Shown here: piece after piece, positions 1 through 8,045 of the stretch
How the letters are laid out: every line of letters starts with the position of its first letter
How positions within the stretch are numbered: position 1 is the stretch's first letter
NCBI GenBank assembly: GCA_963801715.1
Contig: CAWDGB010000024.1
Coordinates: 62,001-126,000, forward strand
Direction of reading: 5' to 3'
Length of the DNA: 64,000 bases
DNA from: CAVVJA01 sp963801715
Lineage (GTDB): Bacteria > Actinomycetota > Actinomycetes > Mycobacteriales > Jatrophihabitantaceae
Notes under the pieces: model-generated
Told to the model about the DNA's origin: nothing
Databases searched by the model: none
Seen by the model: the letters and a program-made list of their open reading frames with translations, nothing else
Made by a program: the position numbers and the translations under genes

Positions 1-285
1 CGCGCAGATCATGGCTCCTGCGACCAGGACCCAGTCGACATTGGGCCCGGCGGAGAACGTCGCGCGCAGCGTCGGAAGCTGGTGCGCCATGAGTACCGCA
101 ACAGCGAACCCGCCGAACAGCGCGATGCCCCCCAAGCGCGGCGTCGCCACGGCGTGTACGTCCCGGTCACGAGGGCGGGCCACCGCACCCCATCGGATGG
201 CGATCACTCGTGCGATCGGGGTCAGCAACAAGCTGCCTACCGCGGCGAGGCAGCAGACGAGCGCGTACTCCAGACTGGGATGCAC
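1..285 (-). CDS. WecA/MraY-family undecaprenyl-phosphate glycosyl-1-phosphate transferase, N-terminal part
   Basis: Only the first 95 codons are inside the window; the gene runs off the left edge. Translation from a GTG at 285, which directly follows an in-frame TAG, gives an N-terminal membrane segment, then RPRDRDVHAVATPRLGGIA and a second hydrophobic stretch. The VH..PTPRLGG pattern is the family signature of polyprenyl-phosphate GlcNAc-1-phosphate transferases (WecA/Rfe, TagO, MraY), which start cell-envelope glycan synthesis by loading a sugar phosphate onto the lipid carrier at the inner membrane. Its place just after ywlC matches the usual actinobacterial order prfA-prmC-ywlC-rfe-atp. 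The exact sugar specificity cannot be read from this fragment. Confidence 0.82.
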   Translation of the reverse strand, partial: MHPSLEYALVCCLAAVGSLLLTPIARVIAIRWGAVARPRDRDVHAVATPRLGGIALFGGFAVAVLMAHQLPTLRATFSAGPNVDWVLVAGAMICA

Positions 286-421
286 CTAGTGTCCTGGTAC
301 TCCTCTGGGGGCGTCGGACGCACCGGATATCAGCAGGTTGGGGCGGCCCCACGGTACCGGTTCGAGCTGGGCTGTGGGCCTTTCGCTAGGACGGACGACC
401 CGACGAGGTGCCTGCTCCGCC
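286..421. other. Spacer between ywlC and the WecA-like gene
   Basis: 136 bases with no supported gene on either strand. On the minus strand it ends with an AGGAG-like stretch a little upstream of the WecA-like GTG. Short readable frames here have no recognisable similarity. Confidence 0.5.
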
Positions 422-1063
422 CTAGGCTACGACGGTCGAGGCAACCGATCGCACTGCATCGATGCTCACGGCCCCCTCTCGAAGCACCCGAGGCACGTCG
501 GTCGTGACGTCGACAATCGTGGACGCGACGCCGACCGCTGCCGGCCCACCGTCCAGGTACACCTGCACGTCTTCCCCAAGCTGGTCGCGGGCAGCCTGCA
601 CGGTCACGGCCGGAGGCTGGCCGGTGCGATTGGCGCTCGACACCGCCATCGGCCCGGTGAGTTCGAGCAGCTCGAGCGCGACCGGGTGCAGGGGCATGCG
701 CACCGCAACAGTGCCGCGAGCGTCACCCAGATCCCAATTCAGTGACGGCGCGTGCTCGACCACGAGCGTCAGGCCACCGGGCCAGAATGCTTCGATCAGG
801 GCACGGGTAGTGGCTGGAACATAGCTCACGAGCCCGTCGATGGTGTCCCACGAGCCGACCAGAACCGGCACCGGCATGTCGCGGCCGCGACCCTTCGCGG
901 CGATCAGATCGGCCACGGCCTGGGCATCGAACGCGTCGGCGCCGATCCCGTACACGGTGTCCGTCGGCAGCACGACGAGCTGGCCGGACTGCACGGTGCG
1001 CGCCGCGGCCGCGATGGCCGAATCGCGCAGATCCGGATCCGCGCAGTCGTATGTCACGCTCAC
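422..1063 (-). CDS. ywlC: L-threonylcarbamoyladenylate synthase (Sua5/YwlC/TsaC family)
   Basis: 213 aa, single YrdC-type domain. It makes threonylcarbamoyl-AMP from threonine, bicarbonate and ATP, the first step of t6A37 modification of ANN-decoding tRNAs in the cytoplasm. Visible signatures are VVLPTDTVYGIGAD near residue 30, the PVPVLV strand near 64 and SSANRTGQP near 141. The length fits the short TsaC-type form without the C-terminal Sua5 domain. Start is GTG at 1063, preceded by AGGAGGT at good spacing. It normally follows prmC directly; here a GH31 gene lies between them, ending 19 bases upstream. Frame is intact. Confidence 0.93.
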   Translation of the reverse strand: MSVTYDCADPDLRDSAIAAAARTVQSGQLVVLPTDTVYGIGADAFDAQAVADLIAAKGRGRDMPVPVLVGSWDTIDGLVSYVPATTRALIEAFWPGGLTLVVEHAPSLNWDLGDARGTVAVRMPLHPVALELLELTGPMAVSSANRTGQPPAVTVQAARDQLGEDVQVYLDGGPAAVGVASTIVDVTTDVPRVLREGAVSIDAVRSVASTVVA

Positions 1064-1082
1064 GGGGGACCTCCTAGGAACA

Positions 1083-3494
1083 TCAGAGTTCGAAGCTAGC
1101 GGTGAATCCAGCGCCCGGATTAGGGATCACGACGTAGTCCTCAGTCGCAGACATCGGCTGGCCGTCGACAGTCACATCGGGCGTCGCGCCGTGGACGAAC
1201 AGCCGGAATTCCCGGCGCGCGAACTCGGGAAACCCGCGACCTGACACGTCGGCCCGCAGCGTGACCGACGAGCCGCGCCGGCTGAGCTCGAACGTCGTGC
1301 GGTACATCGCCCCGTCCTGGGCGGCGATCGTCAGACCGTCGTCCTCCTGCAGGAAGGTCCGATGGGCGCCGTCCGCGTCCGGGACGAACAGATGTAACTC
1401 CACCGCCGTCGGGTGATAGTCCGTGCTGGGCGGAGCCTCGGGCCACATCGGGATGACCGCACCGCCGCGCGCATAGAGCGGGATCCGATCCATCGGCGTC
1501 GGGACTAGGACAAACTGACCCCCACTGACCCCCTCGCCCGAGTACCAGTCGTACCAGCGTCCACTCGGGAGATAGACATGCCTGGCGGTCTGGCCAGGGG
1601 TCGTGATCGGCGCAACGAGGAGATCGGCACCGAGCAGGTACTGGTCGTCGACGTCGCGCACGGTCGGGTCGTACTGGTAGTCGAAGACCAATGGTCGCTG
1701 GATGGGCGCGCCGGTTTCGGCGGCATGCAGGAATGTGCCGTAGAGATAGGGCATCAGGCGATAGCGTAACCGGATCGCGGCGCGCACGAGCTCCTGGACA
1801 ACCTCGCCCCATGACCAGGCGTATTGGTCGACATTGCCGATCTCGGAGTGGTTTCGGCAGAACGGCGTGAGCGTGCCGTATTGCATCCACCGGAGAAACA
1901 GCTCCGCGTTCGAGCTGCCCTGGAAGCCCCCGATGTCGGCCCCCACGAACGGCTGGCCGGACAGTCCGCAGCCCATCCCCATCGGCATGCTGACCCACAA
2001 GTGATCCCAGCGCGACTGGTTGTCTCCGAGCCAGTTCGCGGCGTACCGCTGAATGCCGGCGAAGCCGGCACGCGAGAGCACAAAGGAGCGCCGCTCCGGC
2101 ATCGCCTGCCGGAGGCCAGCCGACGTGCCCATCGCCATCAGCAACGCGTACTGATTGTGGTAACGCTCGTGCGAGCAGCGGCCTCGGTCGAAGCGCATCC
2201 GGTGCGGCGGAATGCTGCCCGTCGAGGGCTCGTTCATGTCGTTCCAGATGCCGGCCAACCCCGACTGCACGTGGGCCGCGTTCAGCTCTCCCCACCAGGT
2301 ACGAGCTTCCTCGGTCACAAAATCCGGAAATGCGGTATCACCGGGCCAGACTTGGCCTATGTATAGATCACCGCCCTCCGTCCGGCACAGCGCATCGCGT
2401 TCCCGCGCCTGATCGAAGACCCAGTAGCCCGGTTCATACTTGATTCCTGGGTCGACGATGGTGATCACCCGAAAGCCAAGATCGGCTAATCGGGAGAGCA
2501 TCGCGCTTGGATCGGGGAATGCCGTGCGGTCCCAGGTAAAGACGCGGTACCCGTCCATGTGCTCGATGTCGAACCAGAACGCGTCGCAAGGGATATCAAG
2601 GTCGCGATGTCGCGCCGCCAGCGCTTCAACCGCGTCCTGGGTGTAGTCGAACCATCGGCACTGGTGATACCCCAATGCCCACAACGGCGGCGGCGCGATC
2701 CGCCCGGTAAGCCAGGTGTAGCTCGAGAGGATGTCCCTCATGTTCGGACCGGCGAAGACGTACTCGGTGTACTGGCCGCCCGCGAACTGCACACGATAGG
2801 TGTCCGGCTGCGTGAAGTCGTAGTGGCCGCGATAGCCGTTGTCCACAAACGAAGCCGCCATCGTCCCGGTCGGGTAGGTCTGGTGGTAGAAGAATGGCAC
2901 CGCCACGTAGTAGGGATCCCATTCCACGCTCGTTGGGTCCGCGCGCGGATCGTCGGCCGGGCGCCCGCTCGCGAACTCCCGGGCCGCGTGCGGATCCAGC
3001 ACGTCGGTGTTCCACAACGTGAAGTCCCGGCCCTTGCGATTGTGCCGGCCCGTCTTCTCCCCCAGTCCGAAGATGGCGTCCTCTTTGCGGCAGCGCCGGC
3101 GGAGGGTGAACGCGTCGTTCCGCGTCGCGTAGGGCCAGCAGCGACCGTCGGCGTCTGTCGCTGTCTCGATCACGGCACTGCCATCGGGGCGGTGCACGTC
3201 CAAACGGAACGGGTCCAGTCCCAGGGTCACAGTCATCGCTGAGGTGCCGATTCGCACCGCGTCGGCCGCATAGTCCACGGCGAAGTCCACCATCTCGGCG
3301 AGCGGGTCGACGCATACCGCGAACGTCGGCGCATCGTCGAAAATCCCGCCCCGGCTGATCTTGAAGCGAACCACGTCGTTGCGAACGACGTCGATGCGCA
3401 GCTGCTCGCCGGGCAATTGCGCGAGCACTCCACGCTCGGTGCCGCGCACGGAATCGACCCGCTCGAAACGCATATAGCCATCGGTGTCGATCAC
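1083..3494 (-). CDS. GH31 family alpha-glucosidase
   Basis: 803 aa from GTG at 3494, chosen because GGGAGGGTGAGCC sits directly upstream; an ATG at 3527 is possible but has no clear ribosome site. The N-terminal beta-sandwich is followed by the GH31 barrel: the nucleophile motif GIWNDMNEPS lies near the middle, and QPFVGADIGGF downstream carries the likely acid/base region. Family members release glucose from alpha-1,4/1,6 oligosaccharides or isoprimeverose-like substrates. No signal peptide is visible, so it should act in the cytoplasm on imported sugar. It sits between prmC and ywlC, which are adjacent in most actinobacteria, and is probably co-transcribed with them. The MalEFG-type importer a few kb upstream in the same run is its natural partner. 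Exact substrate unknown. Confidence 0.92.
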   Translation of the reverse strand: MIDTDGYMRFERVDSVRGTERGVLAQLPGEQLRIDVVRNDVVRFKISRGGIFDDAPTFAVCVDPLAEMVDFAVDYAADAVRIGTSAMTVTLGLDPFRLDVHRPDGSAVIETATDADGRCWPYATRNDAFTLRRRCRKEDAIFGLGEKTGRHNRKGRDFTLWNTDVLDPHAAREFASGRPADDPRADPTSVEWDPYYVAVPFFYHQTYPTGTMAASFVDNGYRGHYDFTQPDTYRVQFAGGQYTEYVFAGPNMRDILSSYTWLTGRIAPPPLWALGYHQCRWFDYTQDAVEALAARHRDLDIPCDAFWFDIEHMDGYRVFTWDRTAFPDPSAMLSRLADLGFRVITIVDPGIKYEPGYWVFDQARERDALCRTEGGDLYIGQVWPGDTAFPDFVTEEARTWWGELNAAHVQSGLAGIWNDMNEPSTGSIPPHRMRFDRGRCSHERYHNQYALLMAMGTSAGLRQAMPERRSFVLSRAGFAGIQRYAANWLGDNQSRWDHLWVSMPMGMGCGLSGQPFVGADIGGFQGSSNAELFLRWMQYGTLTPFCRNHSEIGNVDQYAWSWGEVVQELVRAAIRLRYRLMPYLYGTFLHAAETGAPIQRPLVFDYQYDPTVRDVDDQYLLGADLLVAPITTPGQTARHVYLPSGRWYDWYSGEGVSGGQFVLVPTPMDRIPLYARGGAVIPMWPEAPPSTDYHPTAVELHLFVPDADGAHRTFLQEDDGLTIAAQDGAMYRTTFELSRRGSSVTLRADVSGRGFPEFARREFRLFVHGATPDVTVDGQPMSATEDYVVIPNPGAGFTASFEL

Positions 3495-3547
3495 CGGCTC
3501 ACCCTCCCACACCGGGCCGGCAAGCAACTGCTAGCTGGCGCAGGGCA

Positions 3548-4406
3548 CTAGTGGCGGTCAGCTACCGGCCACGTTCGCTCAGCGGTCACGTAGCGAGGGC
3601 GACCGGCGAGATCCCGGTGGTCGACGACCTGGCGCCAGCCATCATCGCCCGAGAGCAACGCAGTGATGGCCGTGCCCTGCTCGGTCACCGTGCTCTACCG
3701 ACAGCACGGCCCCGGAGCGGAGCAGCCGTCTGGCCGTTGCGACCACGGCGGGCAACACGGCAAGTCCATCCGGGCCCGCGAACAGCGCGTCAGCCGGGTC
3801 ATGGCGCACCTCCGGATCGACATCCTCGTCACTCGCCACATATGGCGGATTGGCCAGCACCGCGTCGACCCGGTCGGTCAGCTGAGGCAGTAAGCCCGGA
3901 TCGGCCACGTCCGCCGCAACGACCTGGACATCGGAACCAGCACAATTTCGCCGGAGCCAATGGAGCGCGCTGGGTGAGCGCTCGACGGCATACACCGTCG
4001 CCGAAGGCACCTCGTCGGCTACGGCGAGGGCGAGCGCACCCGAACCAGCGCACAGGTCGACGGCGACCGGATGGGGGCTGGCGCGCAGTACTGGGAGAAC
4101 GGCGTCCACCAGCAACTCGGTCTCCGGTCTCGGCACGAACACGCCGGGTCCCACCGCTATCTCGACGTAGCGGAACGCGACGGTGCCGACGAGGTGCTGG
4201 AGTGGCTCCCGCGCCGACCGGCGGGCGACAAGCTCCGCGAACCGCACGGCCGTCTCGGCGTCGACCGTCTCGACAGCGGCCAGTCGGGTGCGCGGAACAC
4301 CGAGAGCGGCGGCCAGCAGCTGTTCAGCATCCGCGCGGGCCGCAGGTACACCCGCGGTCGAGAGCGTCTCGACGGCGACCGTGAGCAGGGTGCGGGGAGC
4401 GGTCAC
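3548..4406 (-). CDS. prmC: Peptide chain release factor N5-glutamine methyltransferase, frameshifted near the 3' end
   Basis: PrmC methylates the glutamine of the GGQ motif of release factors using SAM. Visible are the SAM-binding stretch VAVDLCAGSGALALAVA and the catalytic ANPPYVAS motif. The reading frame breaks near 3670: the first frame runs to a TGA at 3642 (254 aa), but the other frame supplies the expected C-terminus (LLSGDDGWRQVVDHRDLAGR) and ends at a TAG at 3548. One extra base restores a normal protein of about 285 aa. Its ATG overlaps the prfA stop by four bases (ATGA), so the substrate and the modifying enzyme are translationally coupled. The gene is essential or nearly so in most bacteria, so the shift is more likely a sequence error than a real loss. 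Confidence 0.9.
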
Positions 4407-5488
4407 AGGGCTGGTTCTCCGCGCAGCAGGGCCGCGGTATCGGCCTCAGACAGGGCATCGATGACGTCGTCAAGGGCGCCGTCGAGGACCTGGTCGAGGT
4501 TGTAAGCCTTGAACCCCACCCTATGATCGCTGATCCGGTTCTCCGGAAAGTTATAGGTGCGCACTCGTTCCGAGCGATCGACGGTGCGCACCTGAGACCG
4601 GCGGGCGTCGGCCGCGGCGGCATCGGCTTCCTCCTGAGCCGCCGCCAGCAGCCGAGCCCGCAACACCCGCAGGCCCGCCTCCCGGTTCTGCAACTGGCTC
4701 TTCTCGTTCTGCATCGACACCACTGTTCCCGTCGGCAGGTGAGTGATGCGAACCGCTGAATCGGTCGTGTTGACGCTCTGCCCTCCTGGTCCAGATGAAC
4801 GGAACACGTCGACGCGCAAGTCGTTCGGATCGAGTTCGACCTCGACCTCCTCGGCCTCGGGGAACACGAGGACGCCCGCAGCCGAGGTATGAATCCGACC
4901 CTGCGACTCGGTCGCAGGGACCCGCTGCACTCGGTGCACGCCGCCCTCGTACTTCAGACGCCGCCACACGGCCTGGTCCGGCCGGCGCGCCCGCACGGCG
5001 ACGGTCGCGGATTTGACCCCGCCGAGGTCGGTTGCCTCCAGGTCGAGCACGTCGAAGGCCCAGCCTTGCCGCTCGGCGTACCGGGTGTACATGCGCAGCA
5101 GGTCACTGGCGAACAACGCCGACTCCTCACCACCCTCGCCGGCCTTGATCTCGAGAATGACGTCTTTGCGGTCGTTGGGGTCTTTGGGAAGCAGCAGCTC
5201 GCGCAGCTTCGCTTCCGCGGCGTCGACCTGGGCCCGCAGGCTCACCGCTTCGTCGGCGAAGGAGTCATCCTCCGCCGCAAGCTCCAGCGCGGTGCGCAGG
5301 TCGCCCTGTAGCCGTTGCACTTCGGCCGCTGCGGCCATGATCGGCGACAGCTCGGCGTAACGGCGCCCGAGCGTCCGAGCCCGAGCCTGGTCGGCATGCA
5401 CGCCTGGATCGGCAAGCGCACGTTCCACCTCATTGTGCTCGGCGGCAAGGGTCGCCAGGACGCCGTCGGCGTCGGCCTGATCGATCAT
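4403..5488 (-). CDS. prfA: Peptide chain release factor 1
   Basis: 361 aa from ATG at 5488, picked over an upstream in-frame start because GGAAGGAG lies just before it. RF1 recognises UAA/UAG at the ribosomal A site and triggers peptide release. The catalytic loop SSGPGGQSVNTTDSAV is present, with the RIHTSAAGVLVFPE strand and the PEVEVELDPNDLR-like domain before it. Class-I factors are recognised by the NxxDHR stretch seen here as ENRISDHRVGF. Length is normal. It lies between rpmE and prmC as in other actinobacteria and overlaps prmC by four bases. Confidence 0.96.
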   Translation of the reverse strand: MIDQADADGVLATLAAEHNEVERALADPGVHADQARARTLGRRYAELSPIMAAAAEVQRLQGDLRTALELAAEDDSFADEAVSLRAQVDAAEAKLRELLLPKDPNDRKDVILEIKAGEGGEESALFASDLLRMYTRYAERQGWAFDVLDLEATDLGGVKSATVAVRARRPDQAVWRRLKYEGGVHRVQRVPATESQGRIHTSAAGVLVFPEAEEVEVELDPNDLRVDVFRSSGPGGQSVNTTDSAVRITHLPTGTVVSMQNEKSQLQNREAGLRVLRARLLAAAQEEADAAAADARRSQVRTVDRSERVRTYNFPENRISDHRVGFKAYNLDQVLDGALDDVIDALSEADTAALLRGEPAL

Positions 5489-5574
5489 GTCCTGTCTCCT
5501 TCCGCTCCGGCATCGCAACATGAGTCAGCGCCCGCGGCCGGACCGGGTGGCCTGGCTGCGGGCGCTGCGGAACG

Positions 5575-5799
5575 CTAGGAGTTGGTGCTGCGGACGCGCT
5601 TGCCGTAACGCTTCTCGAACCTGTCGACGCGCCCGCCGACATCCAGGATCTTCTGCTTGCCCGTGTAGAACGGGTGGCAGGCTGAGCAAATGTCTGCGTG
5701 GATGTGACCGGATTTCGCCGTGCTGCGGGTGGTGAACGTGTTCCCGCAGGAACACGTCACCTCGGTGACGACGTAGTCCGGGTGGATACCGGTCTTCAT
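5575..5799 (-). CDS. rpmE: 50S ribosomal protein L31, zinc-binding (C+) form
   Basis: 74 aa. Binds 23S rRNA and bridges the large and small subunits. The zinc ligands are visible: the CSCGNTF pair near residue 16 and CSACHPFYTG near 37. The C+ type is the form usually replaced under zinc limitation by a C- paralogue, which is not in this window. A GAAGGGA ribosome site lies before the ATG. It lies 86 bases upstream of prfA. In most actinobacteria rho is directly upstream; here about 3.5 kb of sugar-transport genes separate the two. Confidence 0.97.
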   Translation of the reverse strand: MKTGIHPDYVVTEVTCSCGNTFTTRSTAKSGHIHADICSACHPFYTGKQKILDVGGRVDRFEKRYGKRVRSTNS

Positions 5800-5930
5800 T
5801 GGATGGATCCCTTCTCGTGGCCGCCGGGTCGCCGAGCCACGATGGTGGACTCGACGTGAACCGGAACCGGGTCTCGTACCGTTTCAGTCTGCCAGCCGAC
5901 GGCCAGACCGACCAAAACCGACCGCTGAAA

Positions 5931-5969
5931 CAGCTCCGCGGCGGGGGATATTCCCTCGTCGCGGAGCTG
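5931..5969 (-). terminator. Stem-loop between the sugar importer operon and rpmE
   Basis: Perfect 10-bp stem (CAGCTCCGCG with CGCGGAGCTG) at 5931-5940 and 5960-5969, with a second small GGGA/TCCC stem inside the loop. It is 21 bases past the stop of the importer permease. No T-run follows, so it could be a terminator of the actinobacterial type or an RNA processing/stability element protecting either transcript. Confidence 0.6.
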
Positions 5970-5989
5970 CAGGTCGGCCGCTTGGTGGA

Positions 5990-6897
5990 TCAGCCCTTGA
6001 CGCCACCTGCCGTCAGGCCGCTGACGATGCGGCGCTGGAAGAGGAGCACCACGATGATCAGCGGGATACGGTGATGACGACGCCGGCGGCCATCGTCTGC
6101 GTGTACGGGATGACGTGCGGGCCGGCGGTGAACTTCGCCAGCGCCACGGTCGGCGGCGCGACGTTGTCGTTGCCGTTGTACAGGACGCTGGACAGCAGGT
6201 ACTCGTTCCAGACCGCCGAGGAAGATCAGGATCGCGGTCGTGAACAGCGCCGGCGCAGCCAGCGGCAAGATCACCAGCCGGAACGCCTGCCCCGGTGTTG
6301 CCCCGTCGACCCGGGCTGCCTGTTCCAGCTCCCACGGCATGTCCGGTGAAGAAGCTGGTCAGGATGAACACCGCGAACGGGAGGGCACCGGAGATCTGCG
6401 GCAGGATCAAGCGCCTGGTAGGTGCCCAGCCAGCCCCAGTCCGAGAACAGCTGGAACAGCGGCGTCAGGATGGCGACGCCCGGGAACATCGATGCCGCCG
6501 AGGATCGCGCCGAGGATGAGGTACTTGACGCGGAATTCGCAGCCGGGCCATCGCGTAGGCCGCGAAGACACCGACGGCCATCGCGAGCACCGTGACGCAC
6601 ACTCCGATGATGACGCCGTTGACCAGCGACCGGCCGAAGTGGTTGTTGGTCGTGTTGAACGCGTACTTGAAGTTGGACAACGTGAGGTGGTTCGGGACAC
6701 AGCGTGGTGTCGAGCGCGTAGTCCGGGTCCCGGAAGGACATGACGAGCATCCAGTAGAACGGCGCCAGACACCACACCAGGATGATGACGATGCTGGCAT
6801 AGCTGCCAATCGACGCCCCACGGGAACGCCCGCTTCGGCTGTTCGACGGTGGCCTCGCCGGACCGGTGGCAGTGGGAGCCTGCACTGAGCTGGTCAT
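5990..6897 (-). CDS. MalG-type sugar ABC transporter permease, multiply frameshifted
   Basis: Inner-membrane permease of a carbohydrate importer (CUT1/MalG type). The start ATG at 6897 follows GGGAGG at good spacing. Recognisable pieces read in successive frames: IVIILVWCLAPFYWMLVMSF, then VPNHLTLSNFKYAFN, then MFPGVAILTPLFQLFSDWG, ALPFAVFILTSFFTG, and the EAA loop EQAARVDGATPGQAFRLVIL, which contacts the ATPase. The C-terminus RRIVSGLTAGGVKG ends at 5990. At least six frame breaks lie near 6700, 6540, 6490, 6415, 6345 and below. Most can be repaired by removing one base, and the protein segments between them are well conserved. That pattern argues for sequence errors or very recent decay. 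Confidence 0.8.
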
Positions 6898-6901
6898 CGC
6901 A

Positions 6902-7944
6902 CTACCTCCCTTCGCCTTCGGCGCCGGTCTCGGCATGATATTGGCCCCTAAGAGCTTCACCAGCACGAACGCGCAGGCGAAGATGAAGATGAAGGTGATC
7001 GTCGACAGCGCCGACGCCGAGTTGAGGCCGGACTGGATCTGCTTCACCACCAGGATGGACAGGGTCGACGTGCCGTTCGCGCCACCGGTGAGGATGGCCG
7101 GCAGGTCGTACATGCGCAGCGTGTCGAGCGATCGGAAGATCAACGCGACCGCCAGGGCCGGCTTGACCAACGGCAGCGTGATCCGCCAGAACCGCTGCCA
7201 GGCGGTGGCGCCGTCGACCTTCGCCGACTCGTAGAGCTCATCCGGAATGCCCTGCAGCCCGGCCAGGATGAGCAGGGCCATGAACGGCGTCGTCTTCCAG
7301 GTGTCGGTGATGACGATGGCGATCCGGGCCGGCCACTTCTCCGACCACTGGATGTTGGTGCCGAGGATCTTGTTGAGCGATGCCGCCCGGGTCGTAGATG
7401 ACCTGCCACAGCTTGGCGCGTGACGGCGGTCGGGATCGCCCACGGGATCAGGATCGCGGCGCGCACGACGCCGCGGCCCTTGAACGCCTTGTGCATCATC
7501 AGCGCCATGATCATGCCGATGACGGTCTCGAAGGCGACCGTCACGACGGTGAACCCGACCGTCACTCCGACCGAGCCCAGAATTCGGAGCCGAGCGTGCC
7601 GGGCGGGCATTTGACCGTGCCGCCGCCCGGCGTCGGGCATTGCTGCAGCAGCCAGGTCTTGTAGTTGTCGAATCCGGCGAATTGACCGCCCTTGTTGAAG
7701 AAGCCGGTGGCCGGATTCAGGCCCGGGTCCTTCTGGAACGAGTCGATGATCGCCTTGACGATCGGATACCCGACGATGAGGGCCAACAGCAGAACGTCGG
7801 AGTCATCAGGAAGAAGGCCAGCCGACCCTCGCCGGTGGCGATCTTTTTCCGGCCCTTCTCCGGCCGATAGCCTTCTGCCAGCTCCTTTTCTTCAGCTAAT
7901 GCTTCTTGTTCGACTCCCCCAGGCACAGATTGCATGTGTGACAT
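6902..7944 (-). CDS. MalF-type sugar ABC transporter permease, multiply frameshifted
   Basis: First permease of the importer, paired with the MalG-type gene. It begins MSHMQSVPGGVEQEALAEE at ATG 7944. Conserved parts lie in different frames: LIVGYPIVKAIIDSFQ, GFTVVTVAFETVIGMIMALM, AAILIPWAIPTAV, DTWKTTPFMALLILAGLQ, and the EAA loop YESAKVDGATAWQRFWRITL. Frame breaks are visible near 7800, 7580, 7420 and 7385. In the frame covering the EAA loop there is no stop before the next gene and the two permeases read as one chain. A one-base shift would instead end MalF at a TAG at 6902, leaving GGGAGG as the ribosome site of the next gene, so I treat them as separate. Confidence 0.78.
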
Positions 7945-7991
7945 GGAGCCTCCTCGGGCTACCGACGTCCCAGCGGATCGGATTGTAGGCG

Positions 7992-8028
7992 CCTCAGTGG
8001 GACGCGCTCAGAGCGCGTCCCACCGAGG
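7992..8028 (-). terminator. Strong hairpin between binding-protein and permease genes (differential-expression element)
   Basis: A perfect 12-bp stem, GTGGGACGCGCT at 7997-8008 pairing with 8012-8023 around a CAG loop. It is extended on the outside by CCTC/GAGG after one mismatch. It lies after the stop of the binding-protein gene (8046) and before the first permease start (7944). Such hairpins in binding-protein-dependent importers reduce transcription into, or stabilise mRNA before, the permease genes, so that the binding protein is made in excess. That role is inferred from position and shape. Confidence 0.7.
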
Positions 8029-8045
8029 CCGGCCTGGGGTGCGGC

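Noticed and set aside
6271..7443. Apparent single protein joining MalF and MalG permeases
   Set aside because: The join spans a ribosome site (GGGAGG) and an ATG at 6897, and a one-base shift gives a stop for MalF at 6902. Indels are abundant here, so a natural fusion is unlikely.
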